Part shown: in pieces, positions 24,478 through 34,190 of the stretch
How positions within the stretch are numbered: the stretch's first letter is position 1
Layout of the letters: every line of letters begins with the position of its first letter
Source: Deltaproteobacteria bacterium
GTDB taxonomy: Bacteria > Desulfobacterota > SM23-61
DNA: 64,000 bases
Reading direction: 5' to 3'
Assembly: GCA_016875165.1 (NCBI GenBank)
Contig: VGSF01000010.1
Location: forward strand, 1 to 64,000
Made by a program: the position numbers and the translations under genes
Notes under the pieces: model-generated
Databases searched by the model: none
What the model was told of the DNA's origin: nothing
The model's input: only the letters and a program-made list of their open reading frames with translations

Positions 24478-24560
24478 CCTCCCCTGGCGGGAGGGGATAA
24501 AGGGGAGGGGGATCATTTTTCTATTCACCCCCAGCCTCACCCTCATCAAAGGGGGAGGGG
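24478..24560. repeat. G-rich intergenic repeat
   Basis: TCCTCCCCTGGCGGGAGGGG and a second CCTCACCCTCATC...GGGGGAGGGG half form adjacent hairpins. Similar sequence occurs at 35351, 46833 and 58881. Confidence 0.6.
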
Positions 24561-24599
24561 ATCGGATGTAAATTTCAAATATCTTTGGATAGTCTTAAG

Positions 24600-24737
24600 T
24601 GATGAACTCGTAAAAAGTCTTAAAATACCCCTTTCGGTCATTCCTGGCGGAAGCCGGAATCCAGTATTTTCAAATGCTTATAACTACCCTGGACTCCGGT
24701 TTTCACCGGTGTGACGACTTTTTACGAGGCCATCAAC
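24600..24737. repeat. R1 repeat, core type b
   Basis: Ends TGATGAACTCGTAAAAAGTC and GACTTTTTACGAGGCCATCA. The core resembles 22305 (ACCCTGGACTCCGGTTTTCA). Confidence 0.9.
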
Positions 24738-24859
24738 TTTGAATCCACATTAAAATGCAGTCTACTGAATGGAAGAAGGTTAGTCAACTATAAAAACTTT
24801 ATACTTATAGGTTAGCTCTGTGTGATATAAAGTTTTGATCCATTGGCCTCAAACAGGTC

Positions 24860-24888
24860 TTGACTTTTAAGAGGAGACTTCCTACTAT
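24860..24888 (+). promoter_or_regulatory. Probable sigma-70 promoter of divIVA
   Basis: TTGACT at 24860, a 17-base spacer, and TACTAT at 24883 are a good match to the -35 and -10 boxes. Transcription would start near 24895 and give an 85-base leader before the ATG at 24980. Confidence 0.5.
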
Positions 24889-24979
24889 CAAATTACATGC
24901 ACTGTTATTCACCTTCCCAAAGGGGGGGTGCAGAACCCTGTAGGATTTTTAGGCCCACGAAAAGAGGAGGAATAAGGCT

Positions 24980-25471
24980 ATGAAAATCACTCCGTTAGAC
25001 ATTCAGCAGCAGCAGTTTCGTGTGCGGTTTAGAGGGTTTGATATGGTTGAGGTGGATAATTTTTTGGACCTATTGGCGAATGAGTTTGAGGAATTACTGA
25101 AGGAAAACAGCCAGCTACGCGATGAAGAGCGCCGTAAAATGGCCAGGATTAATGAACTCGAGGCAGAAGAGAAAGAATTGCGCAATGCCCTGGTATCCGT
25201 GCAACGGATCACCGAGGAGATGAAAAACAACGCCCGCAAAGAAGGGGAATTGATCATCGAAGAGGCTAAAGGAAACGCCCGCAAGATCGTTGATAGCGCC
25301 CATGCCCAGACCTTGCAGGTGGAGGCTGAAATCAATCATCTCCAACGGCAGCGAGCACAATTAGAAGCTTCTTTGAAGGCCACCCTCGAAATGCATTTGC
25401 AGTTGTTGGAAACCTTCAAAAAAGATTCTGGCGATTCCGATCCAGCATCTCCAGCCCCCCCAAGATCATAG
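24980..25471 (+). CDS. divIVA: DivIVA-domain coiled-coil protein
   Basis: A 163-residue protein. The N-terminus MKITPLDIQQQQFRVRFRG followed by FDMVEVDNFLD is the DivIVA membrane-binding signature that recognises curved membrane. Two coiled coils follow (about 35-85 and 85-150), then a short proline-rich tail. It is a cytosolic, membrane-associated organiser of division or polar sites; in Gram-negative lineages its role is less known. GAGGAGGAA upstream sets the start. A 17-base-pair perfect stem lies just after the gene (25521-25579). Confidence 0.85.
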   Translation: MKITPLDIQQQQFRVRFRGFDMVEVDNFLDLLANEFEELLKENSQLRDEERRKMARINELEAEEKELRNALVSVQRITEEMKNNARKEGELIIEEAKGNARKIVDSAHAQTLQVEAEINHLQRQRAQLEASLKATLEMHLQLLETFKKDSGDSDPASPAPPRS

Positions 25472-25520
25472 GTAAAATTTAGCGTTTTGAAAAGAACCGC
25501 TAAATTTCAATTGAAAAATG

Positions 25521-25579
25521 AAAATTTCAAAATGAAAAAAATACATTTCCCGGAAAGTTGCCTTTCATTTTGAAATTTT
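25521..25579. terminator. Long stem-loop after divIVA
   Basis: AAAATTTCAAAATGAAA at 25521-25537 pairs perfectly with TTTCATTTTGAAATTTT at 25563-25579 (17 base pairs, 25-base loop). There is no clean T-run, so termination is not certain. The stem ends exactly where the R2 element begins. Confidence 0.4.
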
Positions 25580-25747
25580 GTAACTCTTTAGTTTTTTGAA
25601 ACCATCCCGAACAGGGAGATTTTTAAGGGCGTCATTCCGCGAAAGCAGTCCGCCTCAGGCGGGCAGGATTTTTTCTAACGGGTTCTGGATTCCCGTTTTC
25701 ACGGTAATGACCAAACGTATACTTTTTTCAAAGGGCTAAAGTGATAC
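25580..25747. repeat. R2 repeat, short core
   Basis: Ends GTAACTCTTTAGTTTTTTGAA and TTCAAAGGGCTAAAGTGATAC. The core of about 125 bases has CCATCCCGAACAGGGAGATT and CCGCCTCAGGCGGGCAGG, and is shared in inverted orientation with 59121-59285. Confidence 0.88.
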
Positions 25748-25799
25748 GAAAAATTCAATTTAAATTTTGCATTTTGCACTAAGGAAAAAAAAGACGGCC

Positions 25800-26411
25800 A
25801 TGAGATTAATCCTCATCCGCCATGGAGAAACTTTATGGAATGAATCCCGTAAATTTCAGGGATTTTCGGACATCGAGCTTAGCCCGAAGGGAATGTCGCA
25901 AGCAAAACATCTGGCAGAATTCCTTAAACAGGCCACACTGGCGAAGATTTACACCAGCCCATTAATCCGCGCCCGCCAGACCGCCGAACAAATAGCCCGT
26001 TACCATTGTTGTCCAATAAGCATTGTGGAAGAATTGAAGGAGTTAAATCAAGGCCGCCTGGAAGGGCTGACCGCTGAAGACCTTCGGAATAATTACCCTG
26101 ATTTTTTAAGGAAATGGATTGAGCATCCTGAATCAGCCCGACTTCCCGAAGGAGAATCTCTATGTGAGCTGCAACTCCGGGCCTGGGCTGCGGTCGAGAG
26201 AATGATTCGGGAACATCCCGAAGATACAGTGGCGGCTGTGGCCCACAGTTTTGTAAATCTAACGATTCTCTGCCGGGCACTGGGGATACCCCTCGATCAT
26301 TTCCGGCGGTTGGGTCAGGATACGGCAGCGATAAATATAATAGAATGCTCTGCGAAAATGGTTTTTCTACGTTGCCTCAATGATACCTGCCATCTGAAGG
26401 AACTGAAATAA
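25800..26411 (+). CDS. Histidine phosphatase family protein (phosphoglycerate mutase-like)
   Basis: A 203-residue histidine phosphatase. The catalytic motif is LIRHGET near the N-terminus; SPLIRARQTAE gives the second arginine, the acid is in the ELNQGRLEG stretch, and the second histidine in AVAHSF. It hydrolyses small phosphate esters; candidates are alpha-ribazole phosphatase (CobC-like, cobalamin assembly) or a general phosphatase. The start at 25800 is set by the motif position, with AAGGAAAAAAA upstream; a longer TTG start at 25767 is less likely. Confidence 0.85.
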   Translation: MRLILIRHGETLWNESRKFQGFSDIELSPKGMSQAKHLAEFLKQATLAKIYTSPLIRARQTAEQIARYHCCPISIVEELKELNQGRLEGLTAEDLRNNYPDFLRKWIEHPESARLPEGESLCELQLRAWAAVERMIREHPEDTVAAVAHSFVNLTILCRALGIPLDHFRRLGQDTAAINIIECSAKMVFLRCLNDTCHLKELK

Positions 26412-26675
26412 GGCCAGGCGCTATTCAGAATATTTTCAATACCGCTGGATGCCCAGAACAAAGGAAACATTCTGCTAAAAACACCCCGTTTTTAAAAAGT
26501 TTTACGTTTCCTCATTTTTTTACCGGTAAACTATAAGGAATGGCAAAAGAAAGTTGATATGCGGGTAAAGATCAATTTTAGAGTTGTTAACCTGCATTAT
26601 TTAAGATGTTTCCAACATAAACTTTGCGGCGATGTTGCTTTCGTTAATTTATTTGTTCACCCAGAAAGTTAAGAT

Positions 26676-27176
26676 ATGAGGAAAAAAACCAAAAAGCCAG
26701 TGAGCTTGGGTGAAGTTTTAAAAAATTATTTCCGGGATAACGGTTTAAAAGGCAAGCTGGAAGAACAGAAAATTTTAGATATATGGGAAGAAGTAGTCGG
26801 GGATGCCGTGGCCACAAGAACCCAACCGATCAGAGTAAAAAACCGGGTTTTATACGTTACGGTATCTAATTCAGTGTGGATGCAACAGCTTCATTTCATG
26901 AAAGAATTGATTATTAAAAAGTTGAATGAACGAACAGGGAGTGATTTTTTACAGGATCTTCGTTTTTTCTTCGGGGAGATTGAGCATTTAAAACAGGCAG
27001 ATGAGAAAAAAGGGGAGAATACCAGCGGCGATATAGTGACTGTAAGCGAGCCCGACAGGGAACGGATTGAAAAAGAAGTGTCCCAGGTCAAAGACCCCGA
27101 GATTAAAAAAATACTTATGAAAGTCTATCTGAAGGGGCTGGCGGCAGAGGGATCCCGCAAGAAGAAGAGGACATAA
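26676..27176 (+). CDS. DciA-like DUF721 protein
   Basis: A 166-residue protein with an N-terminal DUF721 domain (about 5-110): VLKNYFRDNGLKGKL, ILDIWEEVVG, NRVLYVTVSNSVWMQQL. DUF721 includes DciA, which loads the replicative helicase DnaB in bacteria lacking DnaC. The C-terminal 50 residues are charged and likely a helical tail. It is followed 26 bases later by cutA, perhaps co-transcribed. A 264-base intergenic stretch before it holds no recognised feature. Confidence 0.75.
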   Translation: MRKKTKKPVSLGEVLKNYFRDNGLKGKLEEQKILDIWEEVVGDAVATRTQPIRVKNRVLYVTVSNSVWMQQLHFMKELIIKKLNERTGSDFLQDLRFFFGEIEHLKQADEKKGENTSGDIVTVSEPDRERIEKEVSQVKDPEIKKILMKVYLKGLAAEGSRKKKRT

Positions 27177-27202
27177 TAAAAAAGCCTATCGGGGAGGAAA
27201 AG

Positions 27203-27529
27203 ATGTCTAAGAAGGCAATCGTAGTAATTTCAACAGCGAGATCAGAAAAGGAAGGAGGGAAAATTGCCCAACACCTCGTTGAGAAAAAGTTGGCGGCCTG
27301 CGTCAATGTAATCCCTCGAGTAAAATCTTTCTTTTACTGGGAAGGGAAGCTTTGTCAGGAAAAAGAGGCGATGCTTTTCATTAAGACGGTTGAGGGCAAG
27401 TTAAAAAGATTAATTAATGAAATTAAAAATATTCACAGTTATGAGGTTCCTGAAATAATTTTTTTAAAAGTGGATGGAGGAGAAAAGGCTTATTTACAGT
27501 GGATAGAAAAAGCGTTAGAAGAAAAATAA
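27203..27529 (+). CDS. cutA: CutA-like divalent-cation tolerance protein
   Basis: A 108-residue protein of the CutA1 family. Signatures are KLAACVNVIP, SFFYWEGKL, and the C-terminal YEVPEIIFLKV. CutA forms stable trimers with a ferredoxin-like fold and is linked to copper tolerance, though its exact function is not settled. GGGGAGGAAAAG lies before the ATG. The gene directly follows the DUF721 gene. Confidence 0.9.
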   Translation: MSKKAIVVISTARSEKEGGKIAQHLVEKKLAACVNVIPRVKSFFYWEGKLCQEKEAMLFIKTVEGKLKRLINEIKNIHSYEVPEIIFLKVDGGEKAYLQWIEKALEEK

Positions 27530-27549
27530 ATAAGCGCCCCCCGATGAAT

Positions 27550-27580
27550 TTGCCACAGAGGGCGCCGAGATCACAGAGTT
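27550..27580. repeat. R5 repeat
   Basis: TTGCCACAGAGGGCGCCGAG followed by ATCACAGAG, similar to 10177 and 18565. Confidence 0.65.
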
Positions 27581-27658
27581 TTTAAAACCATTATAAAGAA
27601 AAAGTAAAGGATAAATGATCCATTCTTCCCCTGCATAAACAATGCTTAAACCCTCTGA

Positions 27659-29278
<1,620 letters not shown>

Positions 29279-29305
29279 GCCGGGAAAGCTGAAACTAAAC
29301 AGAGT

Positions 29306-29590
29306 TGCTGATCTCGTAAAAAGCCATCAAAGGAGGTTCTTGCAAATCTCAAAATCTGTAGCGCAATCGTCATTCCGGGCAAGCGAAGCCCTGCACCGCA
29401 TGGTGTACAGGGCGAAGCGCGACCCGGAATCCAGATTTTTCAGGCTGCCCCGGATTCCCGCTCCCTGTTTAAAGCTTGCAGGGAATAGGTTTCGGGATGA
29501 CGGTGTTTAGGACTTTTGCAAGAGCATCAAAGTATATGGGAAATTAAAAAGCTCTATCCCCTTGGCAGGGACTTTTTACGGAGTCATCCA
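29306..29590. repeat. R1 repeat interrupted by an R3 element
   Basis: Left end TGCTGATCTCGTAAAAAGCC and right end GACTTTTTACGGAGTCATCC, 285 bases apart instead of about 150. The interior holds a complete R3 element (29339-29529), so the R1 copy appears to have been split by R3. Confidence 0.75.
29339..29529. repeat. R3 repeat (TTGCAAAA ends)
   Basis: From CTTGCAAATCTCAAAATCTG to GTTTAGGACTTTTGCAAGAG. The core includes CATTCCGGGCAAGCGAAGCC, GCGACCCGGAATCCAGATTT and a GGGATGACG end. It matches 54010-54148 in the opposite orientation. Confidence 0.75.
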
Positions 29591-29612
29591 ACTTGCCAAC
29601 GCAGGAGGAAAG

Positions 29613-30341
29613 ATGAAAGGTATTATCCTGGCGGGAGGGCTGGGAACAAGGCTTTACCCGCTGACCAAGATCACCAACAAGCATCTCCTTCCCGTTCACG
29701 ACAAACCCATGATTTATTACCCGCTGCAGACGCTGGTCAACGCGGGAATCCGGGATATCTTGATTGTGACCGGCGGAAACAATGCCGGGGACTTTCTCCG
29801 GCTTTTGGGGAACGGAAAAGAATTCGGCCTGCAACATATCAACTACACCTACCAGGAAGGGGAAGGTGGAATTGCGGCGGCTTTGTCCCTGGCGGAATAT
29901 TTTTCGGACCGGGAAAAAATCTGTGTTGTCCTGGGTGATAATATTATCGAGAATAATATTAGCAAAGCCGTGAATGATTTTGAAAAGCAGGAGAGCGGGG
30001 CCAAGATTTTGCTAAAGGAAGTTCCCGATCCCCAGCGCTTTGGAGTGGCGGAAATTAGGGGGGATAAAATCACCGGCATAGAAGAGAAGCCAACAATTCC
30101 CCGTTCGAAATTTGCGGTGATTGGCATTTATATGTATGACTCCGCAGTTTTCAACATAACAAAGACCCTGAAGCCATCAGCCCGCGGTGAATTGGAGATT
30201 ACGGATGTAAATAACGAATACATCCGCCGGGGCAATTTAACCTATGAAGTATTGGAAGGTTGGTGGACGGACGCCGGAACGTTTGATTCCCTCCTGCGGG
30301 CCAGCAATTTGGTAGCCCAGACCGGCGCCAATAAAATATAA
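29613..30341 (+). CDS. rfbA: Sugar-1-phosphate thymidylyltransferase, RmlA-like short form
   Basis: A 242-residue nucleotidyltransferase that should activate glucose-1-phosphate as dTDP-glucose, the first step to dTDP-rhamnose. The signature GIILAGGLGTRLYPLTKIT and lysine in HLLPVHDKPMIYYP are clear, along with VVLGDNI and the EEKP phosphate contact. It is shorter than the classic 290-residue RmlA, lacking the C-terminal dimer helices. The ATG at 29613 has GGAGG just before it; the upstream frame extension runs through an R1 repeat and is not real. The linked rmlC-, rmlB- and rmlD-like genes support the pathway. Confidence 0.87.
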   Translation: MKGIILAGGLGTRLYPLTKITNKHLLPVHDKPMIYYPLQTLVNAGIRDILIVTGGNNAGDFLRLLGNGKEFGLQHINYTYQEGEGGIAAALSLAEYFSDREKICVVLGDNIIENNISKAVNDFEKQESGAKILLKEVPDPQRFGVAEIRGDKITGIEEKPTIPRSKFAVIGIYMYDSAVFNITKTLKPSARGELEITDVNNEYIRRGNLTYEVLEGWWTDAGTFDSLLRASNLVAQTGANKI

Positions 30342-30351
30342 TTAATAATTT

Positions 30352-30682
30352 TTTGCCACAGAGAACACAGGGCGGCAAAGCCGCAACTAAAAAACTTTAG
30401 CCACAGAGGGCCCAAAGATCACAGAGATATTGAAAAAGACAGTTTAGGACACAGATAAACATAGAAATTAAAAAATTCTTAATAAAATTTTCAGAAATTG
30501 AACGTTAGTAGTACAGAGGTCACCGAGAGCAATAAATCATTGTAATAATTAAATTGTATAGGAATTTCCTTTTTGGCCCCTTTTAGCATCTTCATTAATT
30601 TTGGGCGCTTAACGCGTATTCTTTATTTATCCTTAATCAGCGGTTTAAACTCTGTGATCTCTGTGCCCTCTGTGGCTAAGGG
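30352..30682. repeat. R5 copies in inverted arrangement
   Basis: TTGCCACAGAGAACACAGGG at about 30353 and TAGCCACAGAGGGCCCAAAG at about 30401 face the inverse CTCTGTGCCCTCTGTGGCTA at about 30660. They frame the whole gap between the rmlA- and rmlC-like genes. Nothing else is recognised in the gap. Confidence 0.65.
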
Positions 30683-30688
30683 GATTCT

Positions 30689-31144
30689 ATGATTTCCGAT
30701 GTGAAAATCAAAAAACTCAAAGTGATTCCCGACGAGCGCGGGCGATTGATGGAGATGCTCCGGGCCGATGATGAAGTCTTCAAACAGTTCGGTCAGGTTT
30801 ATATGACCACCGCTTACCCCGGAGTAGTGAAGGCCTGGCATTACCACAAGAAGCAGACGGATAATTTTGTCGTCGTCAGGGGGATGATGAAAGTCGTCTT
30901 ATATGACAGCCGGGAAGGTTCTCCCACCTACAAGGAAATCAACGAATTTTTCATGGGTGAACACAATCCCATTCTTTTACAGATACCGCCGCTTGTCTTC
31001 CATGGTTTTAAATGCATTAGCGAGAACGAAGCTATCGTGATCAATTGCCCCACGGAGGTGTACAATTATCAGGACCCCGATGAATACCGGGTCCTGCCCA
31101 ATGGAGGGGAGATTCCTTACGACTGGTCCCGCAAAGATGGGTGA
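30689..31144 (+). CDS. rfbC: dTDP-4-dehydrorhamnose 3,5-epimerase-like cupin
   Basis: A 151-residue cupin of the RmlC family. The opening VIPDERGRLMEMLRADDEVF, then QVYMTTAYPGVVKAWHYH, matches RmlC, with the active-site histidine in the AWHYHKKQTDNF region; IPPLVFHGF is the second conserved piece. It should epimerise dTDP-4-keto-6-deoxyglucose at C3 and C5, or one centre only, as shorter RmlC relatives do. It is shorter than the classical 180 residues, so another 4-keto-sugar epimerase cannot be excluded. AAGGGGATTCT precedes the ATG. Confidence 0.82.
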   Translation: MISDVKIKKLKVIPDERGRLMEMLRADDEVFKQFGQVYMTTAYPGVVKAWHYHKKQTDNFVVVRGMMKVVLYDSREGSPTYKEINEFFMGEHNPILLQIPPLVFHGFKCISENEAIVINCPTEVYNYQDPDEYRVLPNGGEIPYDWSRKDG

Positions 31145-31183
31145 GGGATATTCCGAAATAAAAGAAAAATTCTGATATTTTAC

Positions 31184-31553
31184 GTCATTGCGAGGAGGCC
31201 AAAGGCCGACGAAGCAATCTCAAAAGGCCAAAAGTGAATAAAAAGTACTATGTCTATATCATGACCAACAAGCGAAATACAGTCATCTATACGGGTGTAA
31301 CCAATAATCTGAAAAATAGAGTCTATGAGCACAAAGAAGAACTTGTTGATGGATTTACAAAAAAATACAACATTACCAAATTGGTTTACTATGAGGTCTT
31401 TGAATATCCTGAAAATGCTATCTTGCGAGAGAAACAAATAAAGGCTGGATCGCGACAAAAGAAAATTGAGTTAGTCAATAAAAACAATAGCGCATGGTAA
31501 GATTTATGTAAGGCAATATGAGATTGCCGCGTCGCTTCGCTCCTCGCAATGAC
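31184..31553. mobile_element. Palindromic R4 repeat arms flanking a GIY-YIG gene
   Basis: The left arm GTCATTGCGAGGAGGCCAAA...GACGAAGCAATCTC (31184-31221) and the right arm GAGATTGCCGCGTCGCTTCG...CTCGCAATGAC (31520-31553) are inverted copies of the same unit. Elsewhere (59017-59091 and in R1 cores at 4753, 18611, 56184) the arms are only a few tens of bases apart. Here they enclose the nuclease gene at 31234-31500. The unit looks like an ORF-bearing version of the repeat; mobility is inference. Confidence 0.6.
31234..31500 (+). CDS. Small GIY-YIG endonuclease-domain protein
   Basis: An 88-residue stand-alone GIY-YIG nuclease domain of the UPF0213/YhbQ-like type. The first motif is YYVYIMTNKRN...IYTGVTNNL; the arginine/histidine follow in KNRVYEHKEE; the metal-binding glutamate lies in the LREKQIKAGSRQKKIELV end. 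The start is a GTG at 31234; no ATG fits. It interrupts the dTDP-rhamnose genes, is AT-rich relative to them, and is bracketed by the arms of an inverted repeat that is dispersed in this genome. It should cleave DNA, perhaps at the repeat itself. Host-function alternatives cannot be excluded. Confidence 0.8.
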   Translation: MNKKYYVYIMTNKRNTVIYTGVTNNLKNRVYEHKEELVDGFTKKYNITKLVYYEVFEYPENAILREKQIKAGSRQKKIELVNKNNSAW

Positions 31554-31600
31554 TAATTCATTTTCTTCCGTATTCCAGCCAGTTTAGGGAAGATCGTTCA

Positions 31601-32629
31601 ATGAAAATATTAGTTACAGGCGGGGCCGGGTTCATCGGCTCCAACTTTATTCATTTCTTAATCGGCCCAGATAATACTTTCCAGGGGGATTTTGAGATTC
31701 TCAATCTGGATAAATTGACCTACGCGGGGAATCTGGAGAATCTGGCAGATCTTTCCCAAAGTAAAAATTACCATTTTGTCAAAGGAGATATATGTGACGG
31801 GAAGCTGGTGGAAAGCCTTCTGCAAAGCGGAGTAGATGCCATCATTAACTTTGCCGCCGAATCCCACGTTGACCGAAGTTTGTATGAACCGGATCTCTTC
31901 ATTCAGACGAATGTAGTGGGGGTGCAGGTTCTTCTCCAGGCTGCTTTGCGGCATAGAATCAAAAAATTTATCCAGATCTCCACAGACGAAGTCTATGGAT
32001 CGCTCCCGCCTGATGCCCCCGGATTCCGGGAAGATACCCAGCTTTCCCCCAACAGTCCCTACTCGGCCAGCAAAGCCGCAGCCGATCTCCTGGTGCGATC
32101 ATATTTCAAGACCTATGGGTTCCCGGCCATCATCACCCGCTGCTCCAATAATTATGGGCCTTTCCAATTCCCTGAAAAACTGATCCCCCTTTTTATCACC
32201 AACGCCCTTGAGGATAAGCCCTTACCCGTCTATGGGGATGGATTGAATGTCCGGGATTGGATTCACGTGGAAGATCACTGCCGGGCTATTTTAGCGGTCC
32301 TGGAAAAGGGGAAAGAAGGGGAGATCTATAACATAGGGGGAGATGGGGAAAGGACCAACCTGGAGATTACCGAGACCATCCTCGATGTTTTAGGAAAACC
32401 GAAATCCCTTATGCGTTATGTAACCGACCGCCCGGGGCACGACCGCCGGTATGCCGTGGATTTTTCAAAGATTCAAAGGGAGCTGGGGTGGTCGCCGGCT
32501 TACCCCCTAAAAGAAGGCCTTGCCCAAACAGTTCAGTGGTACCTCAGGCATGATGAATGGTGGCGGAGAATTAAGAGCGGAGCCTACCGGGATTTTTACC
32601 AGAAACATTACCAGGAACGATTGCCATGA
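31601..32629 (+). CDS. rfbB: dTDP-glucose 4,6-dehydratase
   Basis: A 342-residue extended SDR that converts dTDP-glucose to dTDP-4-keto-6-deoxyglucose, using a bound NAD+. Motifs: GGAGFIGSNFI, the STDEVYG active-site strip (Thr, Asp, Glu), and YSASK (YxxxK). The phrase NFAAESHVDRS is typical of RmlB. It overlaps rfbD by 4 bases and precedes it as in many rml operons. Confidence 0.95.
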   Translation: MKILVTGGAGFIGSNFIHFLIGPDNTFQGDFEILNLDKLTYAGNLENLADLSQSKNYHFVKGDICDGKLVESLLQSGVDAIINFAAESHVDRSLYEPDLFIQTNVVGVQVLLQAALRHRIKKFIQISTDEVYGSLPPDAPGFREDTQLSPNSPYSASKAAADLLVRSYFKTYGFPAIITRCSNNYGPFQFPEKLIPLFITNALEDKPLPVYGDGLNVRDWIHVEDHCRAILAVLEKGKEGEIYNIGGDGERTNLEITETILDVLGKPKSLMRYVTDRPGHDRRYAVDFSKIQRELGWSPAYPLKEGLAQTVQWYLRHDEWWRRIKSGAYRDFYQKHYQERLP

Positions 32630-33483
32630 AGGTTCTGGTACTCGGAGGCCGGGGGATGCTGGGAAAAGACCTCGTTCCCTTCCTCTCCGCGAAACACCAG
32701 GTCTTTGTCCGGGACATAGACGATTTTAACATTACCGATTTAGAGCGGGTACAAAATGAAATCGAAACGCTTAGCCCGCAAGTTGTAATCAATGCCGCGG
32801 CATACACCGATGTTGACGGATGCGAATCAAATCCGGGGATGGCCTTTTCCGTTAATGCTGAGGGCGCAAGAAACGTAGCCTTAGGGTGTGCGGCCAATAA
32901 GGCCAGGATGATTCATCTAAGCACTGATTATGTCTTCGATGGATCTTCTTTATCCCCCTATAGAGAAGAAGACCCTCCAAATCCTTTGAATGTTTACGGG
33001 CTTTCTAAACTTCAGGGAGAGCATTACATCCAGAAAATTATACAAAACCATTTGATCATTCGCACGCAATGGCTTTTCGGGAGGCACGGGAAAAACTTTG
33101 TCGATACCATTCTCAAGCTGGCAGAGCGCCAGGAAGAAATCCGGATCGTGAATGATCAGAAAGGATCTCCAACCTTTACTATAGACCTGAGCTGGGCCAT
33201 CGGCGGATTATTGGAAAAAGAAGCCACGGGGATTCTCCATGTAACCAATGCCGGGGCCTGCACCTGGTATGAGTTCGCCCGGCAGATTCTACAGGAGAGA
33301 AACCCCGCGAAACGGAAAGTTCAGCTCACTCCCATTTCCTCGACGGAGCTTTCCCGGCCGGCCAAACGTCCGGCGAATTCCGTGTTAGACTGCCATCGTT
33401 TCGAAAATCTCATGGGCCAGAAGATGAGGCCCTGGAAAGAATCTTTGAAAGAATACCTCGCCGGCAAAGAGGATGGAAAATAA
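32626..33483 (+). CDS. rfbD: dTDP-4-dehydrorhamnose reductase
   Basis: A 285-residue RmlD-type SDR making dTDP-L-rhamnose with NADPH. Motifs: LGGRGMLGKDL at the N-terminus, AAYTDVDGCE, LSTDYVFDG and YGLSKLQGE. The ATG overlaps the rfbB stop (ATGA). The 3' end overlaps the NusG-like gene by 11 bases, linking sugar synthesis and the antiterminator in one operon. Confidence 0.94.
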   Translation: MKVLVLGGRGMLGKDLVPFLSAKHQVFVRDIDDFNITDLERVQNEIETLSPQVVINAAAYTDVDGCESNPGMAFSVNAEGARNVALGCAANKARMIHLSTDYVFDGSSLSPYREEDPPNPLNVYGLSKLQGEHYIQKIIQNHLIIRTQWLFGRHGKNFVDTILKLAERQEEIRIVNDQKGSPTFTIDLSWAIGGLLEKEATGILHVTNAGACTWYEFARQILQERNPAKRKVQLTPISSTELSRPAKRPANSVLDCHRFENLMGQKMRPWKESLKEYLAGKEDGK

Positions 33484-34000
33484 TCCTGCATCCTGGTATT
33501 GCCTTTATACCCGAAGCCGCCACGAAGAGGTCGTTTACCGGCGGTTAGAGGAAAAACGCATTCATACCTTCCTTCCCCTTATCGAAGTCTGGAGCAAGCG
33601 AAAAGACCGTCGGCAGAAAATAAAAAAATCTCTTTTCCCCGGTTATCTTTTTGTGTACGAAAACCTGAATTCCTGGCGGCGGCTGGAAATCTTAAAGACC
33701 CCGGGCGTGGTGAAAATATTAGGAAATCAAACCGGTCCTGTACCCATCCCTGGAATTCAGATCGAATCCATCAAACGAACCCTGGACAGCCGGATGTCCG
33801 TATGGCCATTCCCATATTTAAAAGAAGGGCAGCTTGTTCGCGTTGTAGAAGGCCCGCTAAAATACAGTGAGGGTTTTCTTTTAAAAATTAAGGAAGGGAA
33901 AGAAAGGCTGATTATCTCCCTGGACCTTCTGAAAAGATCGGTTGCAGTGGAAATCGAAGGTGCCAGCGTAGAGCCTTGTTCGTTGATAAAAACCTTGTAA
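33473..34000 (+). CDS. NusG-family transcription antiterminator (RfaH/UpxY-like)
   Basis: A 175-residue NusG paralogue. The NGN domain (about 5-110) has WYCLYTRSRHEEVVYRRL and FPGYLFVYENL; a KOW domain follows with VRVVEGPLKYSEGFLLKI. Such paralogues ride on RNA polymerase and suppress termination across long polysaccharide operons. Its place between rfbD and the export and glycosyltransferase genes fits that role. The ATG lies within the rfbD 3' end (11-base overlap). I do not see an ops-like recruitment site with certainty. The housekeeping nusG would lie next to ribosomal genes, so this is a specialised copy. Confidence 0.85.
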   Translation: MENNPASWYCLYTRSRHEEVVYRRLEEKRIHTFLPLIEVWSKRKDRRQKIKKSLFPGYLFVYENLNSWRRLEILKTPGVVKILGNQTGPVPIPGIQIESIKRTLDSRMSVWPFPYLKEGQLVRVVEGPLKYSEGFLLKIKEGKERLIISLDLLKRSVAVEIEGASVEPCSLIKTL

Positions 34001-34090
34001 AATTCGAAATTTAGTGATAAATATTAAGCCCATATTAATGAAAAGCTCAATGGAGCAGCAGCAATGAAAGTAACTTTCAAGAGACAAATA

Positions 34091-34190
34091 GGATGAAATC
34101 GTAAAAAATCGTCATTCCCGTTAAAACGGGAATCCAGAGAAATCTAACCACCTGAAAATACTGGATTCCTGCTTGCGCAGGAATGAAGGT
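34091..34190. repeat. R1 repeat, left end plus type b core, right end missing
   Basis: GGATGAAATCGTAAAAAATC, then CATTCCCGTTAAAACGGGAA and TGGATTCCTGCTTGCGCAGG. It runs straight into the next element without its own right end. Confidence 0.6.
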
